Assembly: GCF_013002705.1 (NCBI RefSeq)
Contig: NZ_JABEND010000002.1
Location: forward strand, 496,001-560,000
Source of the DNA: Nakamurella aerolata
Lineage (GTDB): Bacteria; Actinomycetota; Actinomycetes; Mycobacteriales; Nakamurellaceae
Direction of reading: 5' to 3'
Length of the DNA: 64,000 nucleotides
The translations under genes were made by a program, and so were the position numbers. Below are positions 52,559-61,084 of this stretch, in pieces (the first letter of the stretch is position 1; the number at the start of each line of letters is the position of its first letter). The notes beneath the pieces are model-generated. The model saw nothing but the letters and a program-made list of their open reading frames with translations. It had not been told where the DNA came from and ran no database searches.

Positions 52559-52744
52559 TGTCGTGCGCAAGCACGACACGGCTACTGGCCTGGCGGGGTC
52601 GGAAATCCTGCCAGGGCTCGTCACTGCAGTGTTCTACACGTTCTGGCCGATCGGCCGGCATCGCTTCCGACGCGAATGCCCCGGTCCGCCGCGGACAAGA
52701 GCGAAAAGGCGAGAGCGCAGTTCTCGTACTTCCTCTTGTCTTTT
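52559..52744 (+). ncRNA. Structured leader of the spc operon with a terminator-like hairpin
   Basis: The first hairpin is TGTCGTGC (52559-52566), a GCAA tetraloop and GCACGACA (52571-52578). The second is nested: GACAAGAG (52694-52701) pairs with CTCTTGTC (52733-52740), and inside it CGAGA (52710-52714) pairs with TCTCG (52722-52726). TTTT (52741-52744) follows. A stem followed at once by U residues about 60 nt before the rplN start suggests an attenuator or a protein-binding leader. The pairing is read from sequence; function is inference. Confidence 0.5.
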
Positions 52745-52806
52745 CGTGTGTCCAACGGCAGGGCCGAGTCAGCACCAGACCCAACGACCGACAAGGAACG
52801 ATTGCT

Positions 52807-53175
52807 GTGATTCAGCAGGAGTCGCGTCTCCGGGTCGCCGACAACACCGGCGCCAAGGAGATCCTGTGCATCCGCGTGCTGGGCGGTAGCTCCCGGCGCT
52901 ACGCGGGCATCGGAGACAAGATCATCGCCACCGTCAAGGACGCGCTGCCCGGCGCAGGCGTCAAGAAGGGCGACGTGGTCAAGGCCGTCATCGTGCGCAC
53001 CGTCAAAGAGCGGCGCCGCCCGGACGGCAGCTACATCAAGTTCGACGAGAACGCCGCCGTGCTGATCCGCGACGACGGCGACCCGCGCGGTACCCGCATC
53101 TTCGGGCCGGTCGGCCGCGAGCTGCGGGACAAGCGCTACATGAAGATCATTTCGCTGGCTCCGGAGGTGCTGTGA
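52807..53175 (+). CDS. rplN: 50S ribosomal protein L14
   Basis: A 122-aa L14 of exact family length: [28 protein letters not shown] through [23 protein letters not shown]. It binds 23S rRNA near the subunit bridge with L19. The GTG at 52807 is set by family homology and AAGGAA upstream. It is the first gene of the spc half; the stop overlaps rplX (TGATG). Confidence 0.98.
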   Translation: MIQQESRLRVADNTGAKEILCIRVLGGSSRRYAGIGDKIIATVKDALPGAGVKKGDVVKAVIVRTVKERRRPDGSYIKFDENAAVLIRDDGDPRGTRIFGPVGRELRDKRYMKIISLAPEVL

Positions 53176-53495
53176 TGAGCATGAAGGTTCGCAAGGGCGA
53201 CACCGTGCTGGTCATCGCCGGCAAGGACAAGGGCGCCAAGGGCAAGGTGATCCAGGCCTACCCGGAGACCAGCCGGGTGCTGGTCGAGGGGGTCAACCGG
53301 ATCCGCAAGCACACCAAGGTGTCCACCACCCAGCGTGGGGCCAAGTCGGGCGGCATCGTCACCCAGGAAGCCCCCATCCACATCTCCAACGTGATGGTCG
53401 TCGACGGCGACAACAAGGCGACCCGAGTCGGCAAGCGCACCGACGAGTCCGGACGGCGCGTCCGGACCTCGCGTCGGTCGGGTAAGGACCTGTGA
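53175..53495 (+). CDS. rplX: 50S ribosomal protein L24
   Basis: A 106-aa L24 with the KOW motif [24 protein letters not shown] and the [10 protein letters not shown] and [12 protein letters not shown] segments. It is one of two initiators of 50S assembly. The ATG at 53175 shares a base with the rplN stop; an ATG two codons later is also possible. It shares one base with rplE. Confidence 0.97.
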   Translation: MSMKVRKGDTVLVIAGKDKGAKGKVIQAYPETSRVLVEGVNRIRKHTKVSTTQRGAKSGGIVTQEAPIHISNVMVVDGDNKATRVGKRTDESGRRVRTSRRSGKDL

Positions 53496-54079
53496 TGACC
53501 ACCGCCACCGAAAACGCAACAACCGAAGAGAAGATCGTCCCGCGGCTGAAGACCCGCTACGCCGACGAGATCAAGCCGGCGCTGAACGGCGAGTTCAACT
53601 ACGCCAACGTCATGCAGATCCCCGGCGTCACCAAGGTTGTCGTCAACATGGGGGTCGGCGAGGCCGCCCGCGACGCCAAGCTGATCGAGGGCGCCGTCCG
53701 CGACCTGGCCACCATCACCGGGCAGAAGCCAGAGGTGAAGCGGGCCCGCAAGTCCATCGCGCAGTTCAAGCTGCGCGAGGGCATGCCGATCGGCGCCAAG
53801 GTCACCCTGCGGGGCGACCGGATGTGGGAGTTCCTCGACCGGCTGCTGACCATCGCGCTGCCGCGTATCCGCGACTTCCGCGGCTTGTCGCCCAAGCAGT
53901 TCGACGGCAACGGCAACTACACCTTCGGCCTCAACGAGCAGAGCATGTTCCACGAGATCGACATCGACAAGATCGACCGGCCGCGCGGCATGGACATCAC
54001 CGTCGTCACCACGGCCACCAACGATGACGAGGGCCGGGCGCTGTTGAGGCACCTGGGCTTCCCGTTCAAGGAGAACTGA
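53495..54079 (+). CDS. rplE: 50S ribosomal protein L5
   Basis: A 194-aa L5 with a short polar N-terminus, then [70 protein letters not shown] and the C-terminal [27 protein letters not shown]. It binds 5S rRNA in the central protuberance. It is coupled to rplX by a one-base overlap (TGATG). Confidence 0.98.
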   Translation: MTTATENATTEEKIVPRLKTRYADEIKPALNGEFNYANVMQIPGVTKVVVNMGVGEAARDAKLIEGAVRDLATITGQKPEVKRARKSIAQFKLREGMPIGAKVTLRGDRMWEFLDRLLTIALPRIRDFRGLSPKQFDGNGNYTFGLNEQSMFHEIDIDKIDRPRGMDITVVTTATNDDEGRALLRHLGFPFKEN

Positions 54080-54082
54080 TCC

Positions 54083-54268
54083 ATGGCCAAGACCGCCCTG
54101 ATCAACAAGTCCAAGCGCAAGCCGAAGTTCGCCGTGCGGGCCTACACCCGCTGCAACCGTTGCGGCCGCCCGCATTCGGTGTACCGCAAGTTCGGCCTGT
54201 GCCGGGTGTGCCTGCGCGAGATGGCGCACAACGGCGAGCTGCCTGGCGTTTCCAAGAGCTCCTGGTGA
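54083..54268 (+). CDS. rpsN: 30S ribosomal protein S14, zinc-binding (type Z)
   Basis: The 61-aa S14 has the zinc ligands Cys-x2-Cys...Cys-x2-Cys in [21 protein letters not shown], which defines the short C+ form; zinc-free forms are about 100 aa. It belongs to the 30S head. It sits 3 bp after rplE. A strong hairpin follows before rpsH. Confidence 0.98.
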   Translation: MAKTALINKSKRKPKFAVRAYTRCNRCGRPHSVYRKFGLCRVCLREMAHNGELPGVSKSSW

Positions 54269-54356
54269 GCTGAGCGCGGCCAGCCCGCGCCGGCGCCGAC
54301 GGCGCCACCCGCACCGACCATCCACATCAGCATTCGAATCACCGCTTCGTCACAGG

Positions 54357-54397
54357 CCCGTTGCGGGGCAACGCGACAAACGTTGCCCCGCAACGGG
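54357..54397 (+). promoter_or_regulatory. Perfect 17-bp hairpin inside the spc operon (rpsN-rpsH gap)
   Basis: CCCGTTGCGGGGCAACG (54357-54373) is exactly complementary to 54381-54397 across a 7-nt CGACAAA loop. It lies 88 bp after rpsN and 28 bp before the rpsH start, within the 157-bp gap. No T-run follows. It could be a partial terminator that lowers downstream expression, a processing site, or a binding site for S8, which represses spc mRNA in E. coli through a different structure. Confidence 0.8.
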
Positions 54398-54425
54398 AAC
54401 CAGGCGAGAAAGGTAGCTGCACGCC

Positions 54426-54824
54426 ATGACGATGACCGATCCGATCGCGGACTTCCTGACCCGCATCCGGAACGCCAACTCTGCTTTCCACGAGCAGGTG
54501 ACCATGCCGTTCTCCAAGCTCAAGGGGAACATCGCCGACATCCTGGTCAAGGAGGGGTACATCTCCGACTGGACCACCGAGGATGCCGAGGTGGGCAAGG
54601 CGCTGGTGGTCAACCTCAAGTACGGCCCCAACCGCGAGCGTTCCATCGCCGGCATCAAGCGGGTGTCCAAGCCAGGTCTGCGCGTCTACGCGCGCAGCGG
54701 CAACCTGCCGAAGGTGTTGGGCGGCTTGGGTATCGCCATCATCTCCACCTCGACCGGTCTGCTCACCGACCGCCAGGCCGCTCGTCAGAAGGTGGGCGGG
54801 GAAGTCCTCGCCTACGTCTGGTGA
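54426..54824 (+). CDS. rpsH: 30S ribosomal protein S8
   Basis: A 132-aa S8: [44 protein letters not shown] to the conserved [26 protein letters not shown]. It binds the central domain of 16S rRNA and, in E. coli, regulates the spc operon. GAGAAAGG precedes the ATG. It has normal length. Confidence 0.98.
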   Translation: MTMTDPIADFLTRIRNANSAFHEQVTMPFSKLKGNIADILVKEGYISDWTTEDAEVGKALVVNLKYGPNRERSIAGIKRVSKPGLRVYARSGNLPKVLGGLGIAIISTSTGLLTDRQAARQKVGGEVLAYVW

Positions 54825-54862
54825 CGGACCGCTCGTACCTCTTCAGCTAAGGAACTCATCAC

Positions 54863-55399
54863 ATGTCGCGAATCGGAAAACAGCCGATCCCCGTGCCTTC
54901 GGGGGTCGACGTGACAATCGACGGCTCGCAGGTGACGGTCAAGGGCCCCAAGGGCAGCTTGCAGCACACCGTCGTCGAGCCCATCACCGTCAGCAAGGGT
55001 GACGGCGTGCTCGAGGTCAGCCGCCCTGACGACGAGCGCGAGTCCCGCGCCCGGCACGGCCTGACCCGCAGCCTGGTCAACAACATGGTGGTCGGCGTCA
55101 CCGAGGGCTACTCCAAGACCATGGAGATCGTCGGCGTCGGTTACCGCGTCACCGCCAAGGGCAAGGACCTTGAGTTCGCGCTCGGTTACTCGCACTCGGT
55201 GCCGGTGGCCGCCCCCGAGGGCATCTCCTTCGTGGTGGAGTCGCCGATCAAGTTCCGCGTCGAGGGCATCGACAAGCAACTGGTCGGCGAGGTTGCCGCC
55301 AACATCCGCAAGCTGCGCAAGCCCGACCCGTACAAGGGCAAGGGCGTGCGGTACAGCGGCGAACAGATTCGCCGCAAGGTTGGAAAGACGGGTAAGTGA
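54863..55399 (+). CDS. rplF: 50S ribosomal protein L6
   Basis: A 178-aa L6 with two repeated alpha/beta domains: [56 protein letters not shown] and the C-terminal [26 protein letters not shown]. It lies near the factor-binding stalk base. It is 38 bp downstream of rpsH. Confidence 0.98.
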   Translation: MSRIGKQPIPVPSGVDVTIDGSQVTVKGPKGSLQHTVVEPITVSKGDGVLEVSRPDDERESRARHGLTRSLVNNMVVGVTEGYSKTMEIVGVGYRVTAKGKDLEFALGYSHSVPVAAPEGISFVVESPIKFRVEGIDKQLVGEVAANIRKLRKPDPYKGKGVRYSGEQIRRKVGKTGK

Positions 55400-55401
55400 C
55401 C

Positions 55402-55776
55402 ATGTCGAACTCTTCAAGCATTTCCGCCCGTCGGGCCGTCGGCCGGACCCGCAGGCACTTCCGGCTGCGCAAGAAGGTCGTCGGCAGCGCCGAGCGACCC
55501 CGCCTTGTCGTCACCCGCTCCAGCCGGCACATCGGTGCCGCCCTGGTGGACGACGCGATCGGCCAGACCGTGGCGTCGGCGTCAACTCTGGAGGCGGACC
55601 TGCGTTCGCTGGACGGCGACAAGACCGCCAAGGCCCGCAAGGTCGGCGAGCTGATCGCCGAGCGCGCCAAAGACAAGGGCGTCGTCGCGGTGGTTTTCGA
55701 CCGCGCCGGCGACAAGTACCACGGTCGCGTTGCGGCCCTGGCTGATGGCGCCCGCGGCGCCGGACTGGAGTTCTGA
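55402..55776 (+). CDS. rplR: 50S ribosomal protein L18
   Basis: A 124-aa L18 ([81 protein letters not shown]). It binds 5S rRNA with L5. The ATG at 55402 lies 2 bp after the rplF stop; an in-frame GTG at 55396 is possible but would overlap. Confidence 0.97.
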   Translation: MSNSSSISARRAVGRTRRHFRLRKKVVGSAERPRLVVTRSSRHIGAALVDDAIGQTVASASTLEADLRSLDGDKTAKARKVGELIAERAKDKGVVAVVFDRAGDKYHGRVAALADGARGAGLEF

Positions 55777-55777
55777 G

Positions 55778-56395
55778 ATGCCCGGACAGCAACGAGGCAA
55801 CTTCGGCGGCGGCGGAGATCGCGGCCGGCAGGGTCGCGACGGCCGTCGCGGCCGCGACGGTGGCCGCGAGGCCGCCGAGAAGAACCCGTACATGGAGCGC
55901 ATCGTCACCACCAACCGGGTGGCGAAGGTGGTCCAGGGTGGCCGCCGCTTCTCCTTCACCGCGCTGGTCGTCGTCGGTGACGGCGACGGGCACGTCGGCG
56001 TCGGCTACGGCAAGGCCAAGGAAATCCCGGCAGCCATCAGCAAGGGCGTCGAGGAGGCCAAGAAGGCCATGTTCCGGGTGCCGCGGATCGCGCAGACCAT
56101 CCCGCACCAGGTGCAGGGCGAAGCGGCCGCCGGTGTCGTGCTGCTCAAGCCGGCCAGCCCCGGTACCGGCGTCATCGCCGGTGGCCCGGTGCGTGCCGTG
56201 CTGGAGTGCGCCGGGATCAACGACGTGCTGAGCAAGTCGCTCGGATCGGACAACCCGATCAACATCGTCCACGCCACTGTGGCGGCGCTGAAGTCGCTGC
56301 AGCGGCCCGAAGAGGTTGCGGCCCGCCGCGGTCTCCCGATCGAAGACGTCGCTCCCGCCGCCATGCTGCGGGCGCGCGCCGGCCAGGGAGTGTGA
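55778..56395 (+). CDS. rpsE: 30S ribosomal protein S5
   Basis: A 205-aa S5. A Gly/Arg-rich tail of about 40 residues ([19 protein letters not shown], then [12 protein letters not shown]) precedes the normal fold [30 protein letters not shown] and the [27 protein letters not shown] region. It is involved in decoding accuracy. The tail is typical of actinobacterial S5. The ATG is 1 bp beyond the rplR stop. Confidence 0.97.
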   Translation: MPGQQRGNFGGGGDRGRQGRDGRRGRDGGREAAEKNPYMERIVTTNRVAKVVQGGRRFSFTALVVVGDGDGHVGVGYGKAKEIPAAISKGVEEAKKAMFRVPRIAQTIPHQVQGEAAAGVVLLKPASPGTGVIAGGPVRAVLECAGINDVLSKSLGSDNPINIVHATVAALKSLQRPEEVAARRGLPIEDVAPAAMLRARAGQGV

Positions 56396-56396
56396 G

Positions 56397-56609
56397 ATGG
56401 CTCAGCTCAAGGTGACCCAGATCCGCTCGACCATCGGCACCAAGCGCGGTGCCCGTGAGTCGCTGCGCAGCCTGGGCCTGAAGCGGATCCACCAGTCCGT
56501 TGTGGTCGAGGACACCCCGGTGGTGCGCGGTTACCTGCGCACCGCCACCCACCTGCTGTCGGTCGAGCCGGCAGCGGCGGGTTCCACCAAGAACGAGAAG
56601 GGAGCCTGA
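56397..56609 (+). CDS. rpmD: 50S ribosomal protein L30
   Basis: A 70-aa L30 starting [32 protein letters not shown], with [15 protein letters not shown]. The last 13 residues are a short Ala/Gly/Lys tail beyond the usual 58-60 aa. It sits 1 bp after rpsE and 2 bp before rplO. Confidence 0.97.
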   Translation: MAQLKVTQIRSTIGTKRGARESLRSLGLKRIHQSVVVEDTPVVRGYLRTATHLLSVEPAAAGSTKNEKGA

Positions 56610-56611
56610 TC

Positions 56612-57055
56612 ATGTCGATCAAGGTTCATCACCTTCGCCCGGCCCCTGGCGCCAAGACCGCCAAGACGCGGGTCGGCCGCGGTGAGGGCTCCAAGGGCAA
56701 GACCGCCGGCCGCGGCACCAAGGGCACCGGCGCGCGCAAGAACGTCCCCGCCGCCTTCGAGGGCGGGCAGCTGCCGTTGCATATGCGGCTGCCCAAGCTC
56801 AAGGGCTTCCGGAACCGGTTCCGCACCAGCTACCAGGTGGTCAACATCGGTCAGTTGGCCGAGCTGTTCCCGCAGGGCGGCACCGTCGGCGTCGACGAGT
56901 TGGTCGACGCCGGAGCGGTCCGCAAGGGCCAGCTGGTGAAGGTGCTCGGCAACGGCGACCTGAACGGCGTCAGCCTGCAGGTCACCGCGCACGCCTTCTC
57001 CGGCTCCGCGTCGGACAAGCTGGCCGCCGCCGGCGGTAGCGCCACCACGCTCTGA
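56612..57055 (+). CDS. rplO: 50S ribosomal protein L15
   Basis: A 147-aa L15: [38 protein letters not shown], the [18 protein letters not shown] segment and the C-terminal ALS-type end [20 protein letters not shown]. It takes part in late 50S assembly. In most actinobacteria secY follows within about 200-300 bp; here repeats and an unrelated gene intervene. Confidence 0.98.
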   Translation: MSIKVHHLRPAPGAKTAKTRVGRGEGSKGKTAGRGTKGTGARKNVPAAFEGGQLPLHMRLPKLKGFRNRFRTSYQVVNIGQLAELFPQGGTVGVDELVDAGAVRKGQLVKVLGNGDLNGVSLQVTAHAFSGSASDKLAAAGGSATTL

Positions 57056-57057
57056 CG

Positions 57058-57137
57058 TTCAGCACCACCGAGTTTCAGCACCACTGAGTTTCAGCGACAC
57101 CGAATCTCAGCAGCACCGAACTTCAGCCACACCGAAC
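57058..57137. repeat. Five 16-bp tandem repeats directly after rplO
   Basis: Five contiguous units of the form TTCAGCACCACCGAGT begin at 57058, 57074, 57090, 57106 and 57122. They begin 3 bp after the rplO stop and decay gradually; the last runs into the terminator stem. The core TTCAGCACCAC is the same as the arm of the large palindromic repeats that follow. Confidence 0.85.
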
Positions 57138-57173
57138 GGCCCCGCGACCACCTGGTCGCGGGGCCGTTCGGTG
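57130..57173 (+). terminator. Strong terminator of the spc operon
   Basis: A perfect 20-bp stem, CACCGAACGGCCCCGCGACC (57130-57149) with its complement (57154-57173), closes a 4-nt ACCT loop. It shows that spc transcription ends after rplO and that secY needs another promoter. Confidence 0.92.
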
Positions 57174-57176
57174 TTG

Positions 57177-57655
57177 CGGGCGGTTCACAGATTCAGCACC
57201 ACTGCCATTCCCGGCAGTTGCGGGCCGATACGAGCGCGGAATGGCCCGGGTTTGTCGGTGGTGCTGAATTTCGGCGACGGCATCGGTCATGATCGGCGCC
57301 GGTCACGAGCGTGGGGTGGCTGCGGTGTGTTGCGGGCGGTTCACAGATTCAGCACCACTGCCATTCCCGGGCAGTTGCGGGCCGATACGAGCGCGGAATG
57401 GACCGGGTTTGTCGGTGGTGCTGAATTTGGCGACGGCATCGGTCATGATCGGCGCCGGTCACGAGCGTGGGGTGGCTGCGGTGTGTTGCGGGCGGCTCGG
57501 TGTTGCGGGCGGTTCACAGATTCAGCACCACTGCCATTCCCGGGCAGTTGCGGGCCGATACGAGCGCGGAATGGACCGGGTTTGTCGGTGGTGCTGAATT
57601 TTGGCGACGGCATCGGTCATGATCGGCGCCGGTCACGAGCGTGGGGTGGGGCTGC
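57177..57655. repeat. Three copies of a ~156-bp palindrome-bearing direct repeat
   Basis: Nearly identical copies begin at about 57177, 57333 and 57506 (spacings 156 and 173 bp; the second gap includes an extra 17 bp). Each contains an inverted repeat with 12-bp arms ATTCAGCACCAC/GTGGTGCTGAAT: 57191-57202 with 57258-57269, 57347-57358 with 57415-57426, and 57520-57531 with 57588-57599. Inside the arms a second pair, CCATTCC/GGAATGG, could extend each to a large stem-loop. A constant flank of about 75 bp follows (GGCGACGGCATCGGTCATG and onward). The copies lie between rplO and the DUF559 gene; the third is truncated on its right. Confidence 0.9.
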
Positions 57656-57779
57656 CGGCCCGGCGCATGAGCGCGGGGTGGCGGAGGCCCGGCGAACGAG
57701 CGTGGGGTGGGTGCGGCCGGTCGACCGAGCGTTGTGGACAACTGCGAGGAGACGCGGCGTTGTCTTACACAGTTGTTTG

Positions 57780-58646
57780 GTGGGAGAAACGCCGACCGAG
57801 TTGCTCGCTCCCGGCTCCGGCGTCGCCATGGCCGGGACGAGCAAAACCCGGCGGAATCGGCTCGACTACCTGACCAGGACCGGCCGGCTAGTCAAGATAT
57901 TGCCAGGCACCTACACCGCGCCGCGATTCGCCGAGAATCCGACCATCCTGGCGCGGGCGTTCACCGCGGCGCATCCGACCGCCGTCGTCGTTGGGCGCTC
58001 GGCCGCTGCGCTGACCTACTGGCCCGAGCTAGAGGGCCTCCCGGTGGAGATCGTCGACTCGCACCTCGTCGAGAATCCGCTCTTTCGCGTTCGGCGCGCC
58101 TCGATCCCGGACGAGCTGATCGGCCTGGTGCACGGGATACCGGTGACAAGGCCCGCGCTGACAGCGCTCGATCTCTGCCTCGGTGACGTTGGGCCCGAGG
58201 CGATCGACAGAGTGCTGTTGCGAGGCGGAACCACCCTGGACGATCTGCACCGCGCCCTGCGGCTCACGCGCGGCCGCTGGGGAAACCGGGCTCGCCGGCG
58301 GCTGCTCAAGGACTCGGCGACCATGGGTTGCTCGGAGCTCGAACGCCGGGCGCACCGCGTCCTCAGGCGCGCGGGTATCACCGAGTGGGTGGCCAACCGC
58401 CGCTACCGGATTGGTGACTCGATCCTCATGCCCGACATCAGGTTCACCCGCGTCCGGCTGCTCCTGGAGTTCGACGGCTACGCCTTTCACCACCAACGAG
58501 AGGCGTTCGAGTCGGACCGGACCAGAGACAACTTGGCGCAGCTGCACCGCTTCATCGCGCTGCGGTTCACCCACCTCAGCCTTGAGGACGAGGGGGAGTT
58601 CGTTCGCCAGGTGCGCGCCGCGGAGCGGTTGGCGCAGCCGTACTGA
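57780..58646 (+). CDS. AbiEi-like antitoxin/DUF559 domain protein
   Basis: The 288-aa protein has an N-terminal winged-helix-like region (TRTGRLVKILPGTYTAP), a middle domain (AAHPTAVVVGRSAAALTYWPEL, GIPVTRPALTALDLC) and a C-terminal DUF559 domain of the PD-(D/E)xK nuclease type (LMPDIRFTRVRLLLEFDGYAFHH then RDNLAQLHRFIALRFTH). Such proteins are common and scattered in actinobacterial genomes; their role (nuclease or regulator) is not established. No toxin partner is adjacent. Starts at GTG 57780 or ATG 57828 are both possible, and neither has a good ribosome site. It sits between rplO and secY, an unusual place. Confidence 0.7.
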   Translation: MGETPTELLAPGSGVAMAGTSKTRRNRLDYLTRTGRLVKILPGTYTAPRFAENPTILARAFTAAHPTAVVVGRSAAALTYWPELEGLPVEIVDSHLVENPLFRVRRASIPDELIGLVHGIPVTRPALTALDLCLGDVGPEAIDRVLLRGGTTLDDLHRALRLTRGRWGNRARRRLLKDSATMGCSELERRAHRVLRRAGITEWVANRRYRIGDSILMPDIRFTRVRLLLEFDGYAFHHQREAFESDRTRDNLAQLHRFIALRFTHLSLEDEGEFVRQVRAAERLAQPY

Positions 58647-59161
58647 GCCGGCAGCGGCCGACGCCGGCGCCGATCCGGCTGGTCAGATCACCGCGGTCAG
58701 ATCACCACGGTCAGATCACCACGATTCAGCACCACCGACAGAAGTGAGGCATTCGTCGGACGCGCGCGCCCGGATGGCGCCGAGTTTGCGGCCGGGGCTG
58801 AATCTCGGCCGACCGATCGTGCGGGCCGGCAGCGAGCGCAGACCAGCCGCGCCGCGAGCCGCCAGCCGCCGGCCGCCGAACGGCCAGCGAGGAAGCTCAC
58901 CCGCCAACCCCGCCGCTCGACGCGGCAGCAACTCCGCCGCTCGACGCGGCAGCGGCGGGCCTCGTCGTGACTGTCCGATCCAGAGCCGGCTGCGCGGAAA
59001 GTTGCTCACGCAGTGTGCAGTAAGCTCCTAGAGCGGCAGTCGCTTTCGCTGTCGGGCACCGCTGTGCCCGCGTCCGCGCTGCCAGGTTGTGCACCCCGGT
59101 CGCCATGCCAGGCCGGCCGAAATCCGGGCCAGGTAATGCGGCGGCACCAACAGGAGGACCC
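58647..59161. repeat. Repeat-rich gap before secY
   Basis: The gap has no gene. A 14-bp unit GGTCAGATCACCAC is repeated three times (58681-58722). It is followed at 58724-58735 by ATTCAGCACCAC, with a partial inverse copy GGCTGAAT at 58797-58804, a degenerate relative of the 57-kb repeats. A 20-bp direct repeat CCGCCGCTCGACGCGGCAGC occurs near 58910 and 58933. The last 150 bp must contain the secY promoter (a TTGCTCACG region near 59003 is a candidate), and GGAGG at 59153-59157 is its ribosome site. Confidence 0.6.
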
Positions 59162-60490
59162 TTGCTGAAAGCCTTCGTCTCGGCGTTGAAGACGCCGGAT
59201 CTTCGCAAGAAGATCCTCTTCACGCTGGGCCTGATCGCCGTGTACCGGCTCGGGGCCACCGTGCCGACCCCCGGGGTTGACTACACCAACGTCAACTACT
59301 GCTCCCAGCAGTCTGGCTCCAACAACGACCTGCTGTCGCTGCTGAACCTGTTCTCCGGTGGCGCGCTGCTGCACGTGTCGGTGTTCGCGCTGGGCATCAT
59401 GCCGTACATCACCGCGTCGATCATCATCCAGCTGCTCGGCGTGGTGATCCCGCGGTTCGAGCAGCTCAAGAAGCTCGGCCAGGCCGGCCAGGCCAAGCTG
59501 ACCCAGTACACCCGCTACCTCACGGTCGGCCTCGGCGTGCTGCAGTCGACCGCGTACGTCGCGCTGGCCAAGAACGGCGGCATCTTCCAGAACTGTGACC
59601 GTGAGGTCGTCCCGGAGAGCGGGTTCGGTCTTGTCGTCATGGTGCTGGTGATGACGGCCGGGACCGCCGCCGTGATGTGGATGGGTGAGCTGATCACCGA
59701 CCGCGGCATCGGCAACGGCATGTCGCTGCTGATCTTCACCTCGATCGCCGCCCGGATCCCGCAGGAGGGCATCAATATCCTGCGGCAGAACGGTGGGGTC
59801 GTCTTCGGCGTCGTCGTGGTGATCGCCCTCGGCATCATCGCCGCCGTGGTGTTCGTCGAGCAGGCGCAGCGCCGCATCCCTGTGCAGTACGCCAAGCGGA
59901 TGATCGGCCGCCGCATGTACGGCGGCACCTCCACCTACCTGCCGCTGAAGGTGAACCAGGCCGGCGTCATCCCCGTCATCTTCGCGACCTCGCTGCTGTA
60001 CATCCCGCAGCTGATCATCAGCCTGATGAACCCGACCATCGACCCGAACACCGGCCAGGTGACCGGCGGTGGCTGGCAGCAGTGGGTCAGCTTCAACATC
60101 GTGAACCAGAACAGCTGGATTCACATCGTCCTGTACTTCGCGCTGATCATCTTCTTCACCTACTTCTACGTCGGCATCACGTTCAACCCGACCGAACGGG
60201 CGGACGACCTGAAGAAGTACGGCGGCTTCATCCCCGGCATCCGACCGGGCCGCCCCACCGCCGAATACCTGCAGTACGTGCTGAGCCGGATCACCTTCCC
60301 CGGGTCGCTGTACCTGGGCATCGTGGCGATCCTGCCCAACCTGTTCCTGTCGATCACCGGTGACGGGCAGAACCAGAACTTCCCGTTCGGTGGCACCGCT
60401 GTGCTGATCATGGTCGGTGTCGGCCTCGACACCATCAAGCAGATCGAGTCGCAGCTGATGCAGCGCAACTACGAAGGGTTCCTGCGCTGA
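59162..60490 (+). CDS. secY: Preprotein translocase subunit SecY
   Basis: A 442-aa, ten-helix channel protein: LKAFVSALKTPDLRKKILFTLGLIAVYRLG, ALGIMPYITASIIIQLL (plug/helix 2 region), RGIGNGMSLLIFTSIAARIP, the cytoplasmic loop RRIPVQYAKRM and NPTERADDLKKYGGFIPGIRPG. It forms the SecYEG pore. TTG at 59162 is chosen because GGAGG lies 4 nt before it and the family begins there; an upstream in-frame start would add 25 residues without homology. It shares one base with adk (TGATG). Confidence 0.97.
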   Translation: MLKAFVSALKTPDLRKKILFTLGLIAVYRLGATVPTPGVDYTNVNYCSQQSGSNNDLLSLLNLFSGGALLHVSVFALGIMPYITASIIIQLLGVVIPRFEQLKKLGQAGQAKLTQYTRYLTVGLGVLQSTAYVALAKNGGIFQNCDREVVPESGFGLVVMVLVMTAGTAAVMWMGELITDRGIGNGMSLLIFTSIAARIPQEGINILRQNGGVVFGVVVVIALGIIAAVVFVEQAQRRIPVQYAKRMIGRRMYGGTSTYLPLKVNQAGVIPVIFATSLLYIPQLIISLMNPTIDPNTGQVTGGGWQQWVSFNIVNQNSWIHIVLYFALIIFFTYFYVGITFNPTERADDLKKYGGFIPGIRPGRPTAEYLQYVLSRITFPGSLYLGIVAILPNLFLSITGDGQNQNFPFGGTAVLIMVGVGLDTIKQIESQLMQRNYEGFLR

Positions 60491-61080
60491 TGCGGGCGAT
60501 GATCATCGGTCCGCAGGGCGCGGGCAAGGGCACCCAGGCGACCCGGATCTGCGGCGAGCTCGGCATCCCGCACATCTCCACCGGCGACCTGTTCCGCGCG
60601 AACATCGCCGGCGGTACCGAGCTGGGCAAGCTGGCGCAGAGCTACACCGACGCCGGCAAGCTGGTCCCCGACGACGTCACCCAGGCGATGGTGGCCGACC
60701 GGCTGGCCCAGCCGGACACCGACAACGGTTTCCTGCTTGACGGGTTTCCGCGCAACCTCAAGCAGGCCGAGTGGCTCAGCACCCTGCTGGCCGAGCGGGG
60801 CACCCCGATCGAGCGGGTGCTGCTGTTGACCGCGCCGGACGAGGTGCTGATGGAGCGCATGTTGGCCCGCGGTCGTGCGGACGACACCGAAGAGGCGATC
60901 CAGCAGCGGCTGGACATCTATCACGCCGAGACGCTGCCGCTGGTCGAGTACTACGGCGACCGGGTGGTGCAGATCGACGGTGTCGGCGAGGTTGACGACG
61001 TGCACGACCGCATCGCCGCAGCATTGGACGGCACCGGGCCGGATCCGCAGCCGGCCACCACCGACGCCGTCGGCGGCTGA
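60490..61080 (+). CDS. adk: Adenylate kinase
   Basis: A 196-aa enzyme making 2 ADP from ATP and AMP. The P-loop is GPQGAGKGT (residues 7-15), with ISTGDLFRANIA, FLLDGFPRNLKQAEWL and RGRADDTEEAIQQRLDIYHAET. The lid is the short form without a zinc insert. A Pro/Thr/Ala tail of about 15 residues ends the protein. It is coupled to secY and lies 4 bp before map. Confidence 0.97.
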   Translation: MRAMIIGPQGAGKGTQATRICGELGIPHISTGDLFRANIAGGTELGKLAQSYTDAGKLVPDDVTQAMVADRLAQPDTDNGFLLDGFPRNLKQAEWLSTLLAERGTPIERVLLLTAPDEVLMERMLARGRADDTEEAIQQRLDIYHAETLPLVEYYGDRVVQIDGVGEVDDVHDRIAAALDGTGPDPQPATTDAVGG

Positions 61081-61084
61081 GCGA

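Noticed and set aside
57058-57655. CRISPR array
   Set aside because: The small repeats are contiguous without spacers, and the large ones are 156 bp with nearly identical sequence throughout. No cas gene is in the window.
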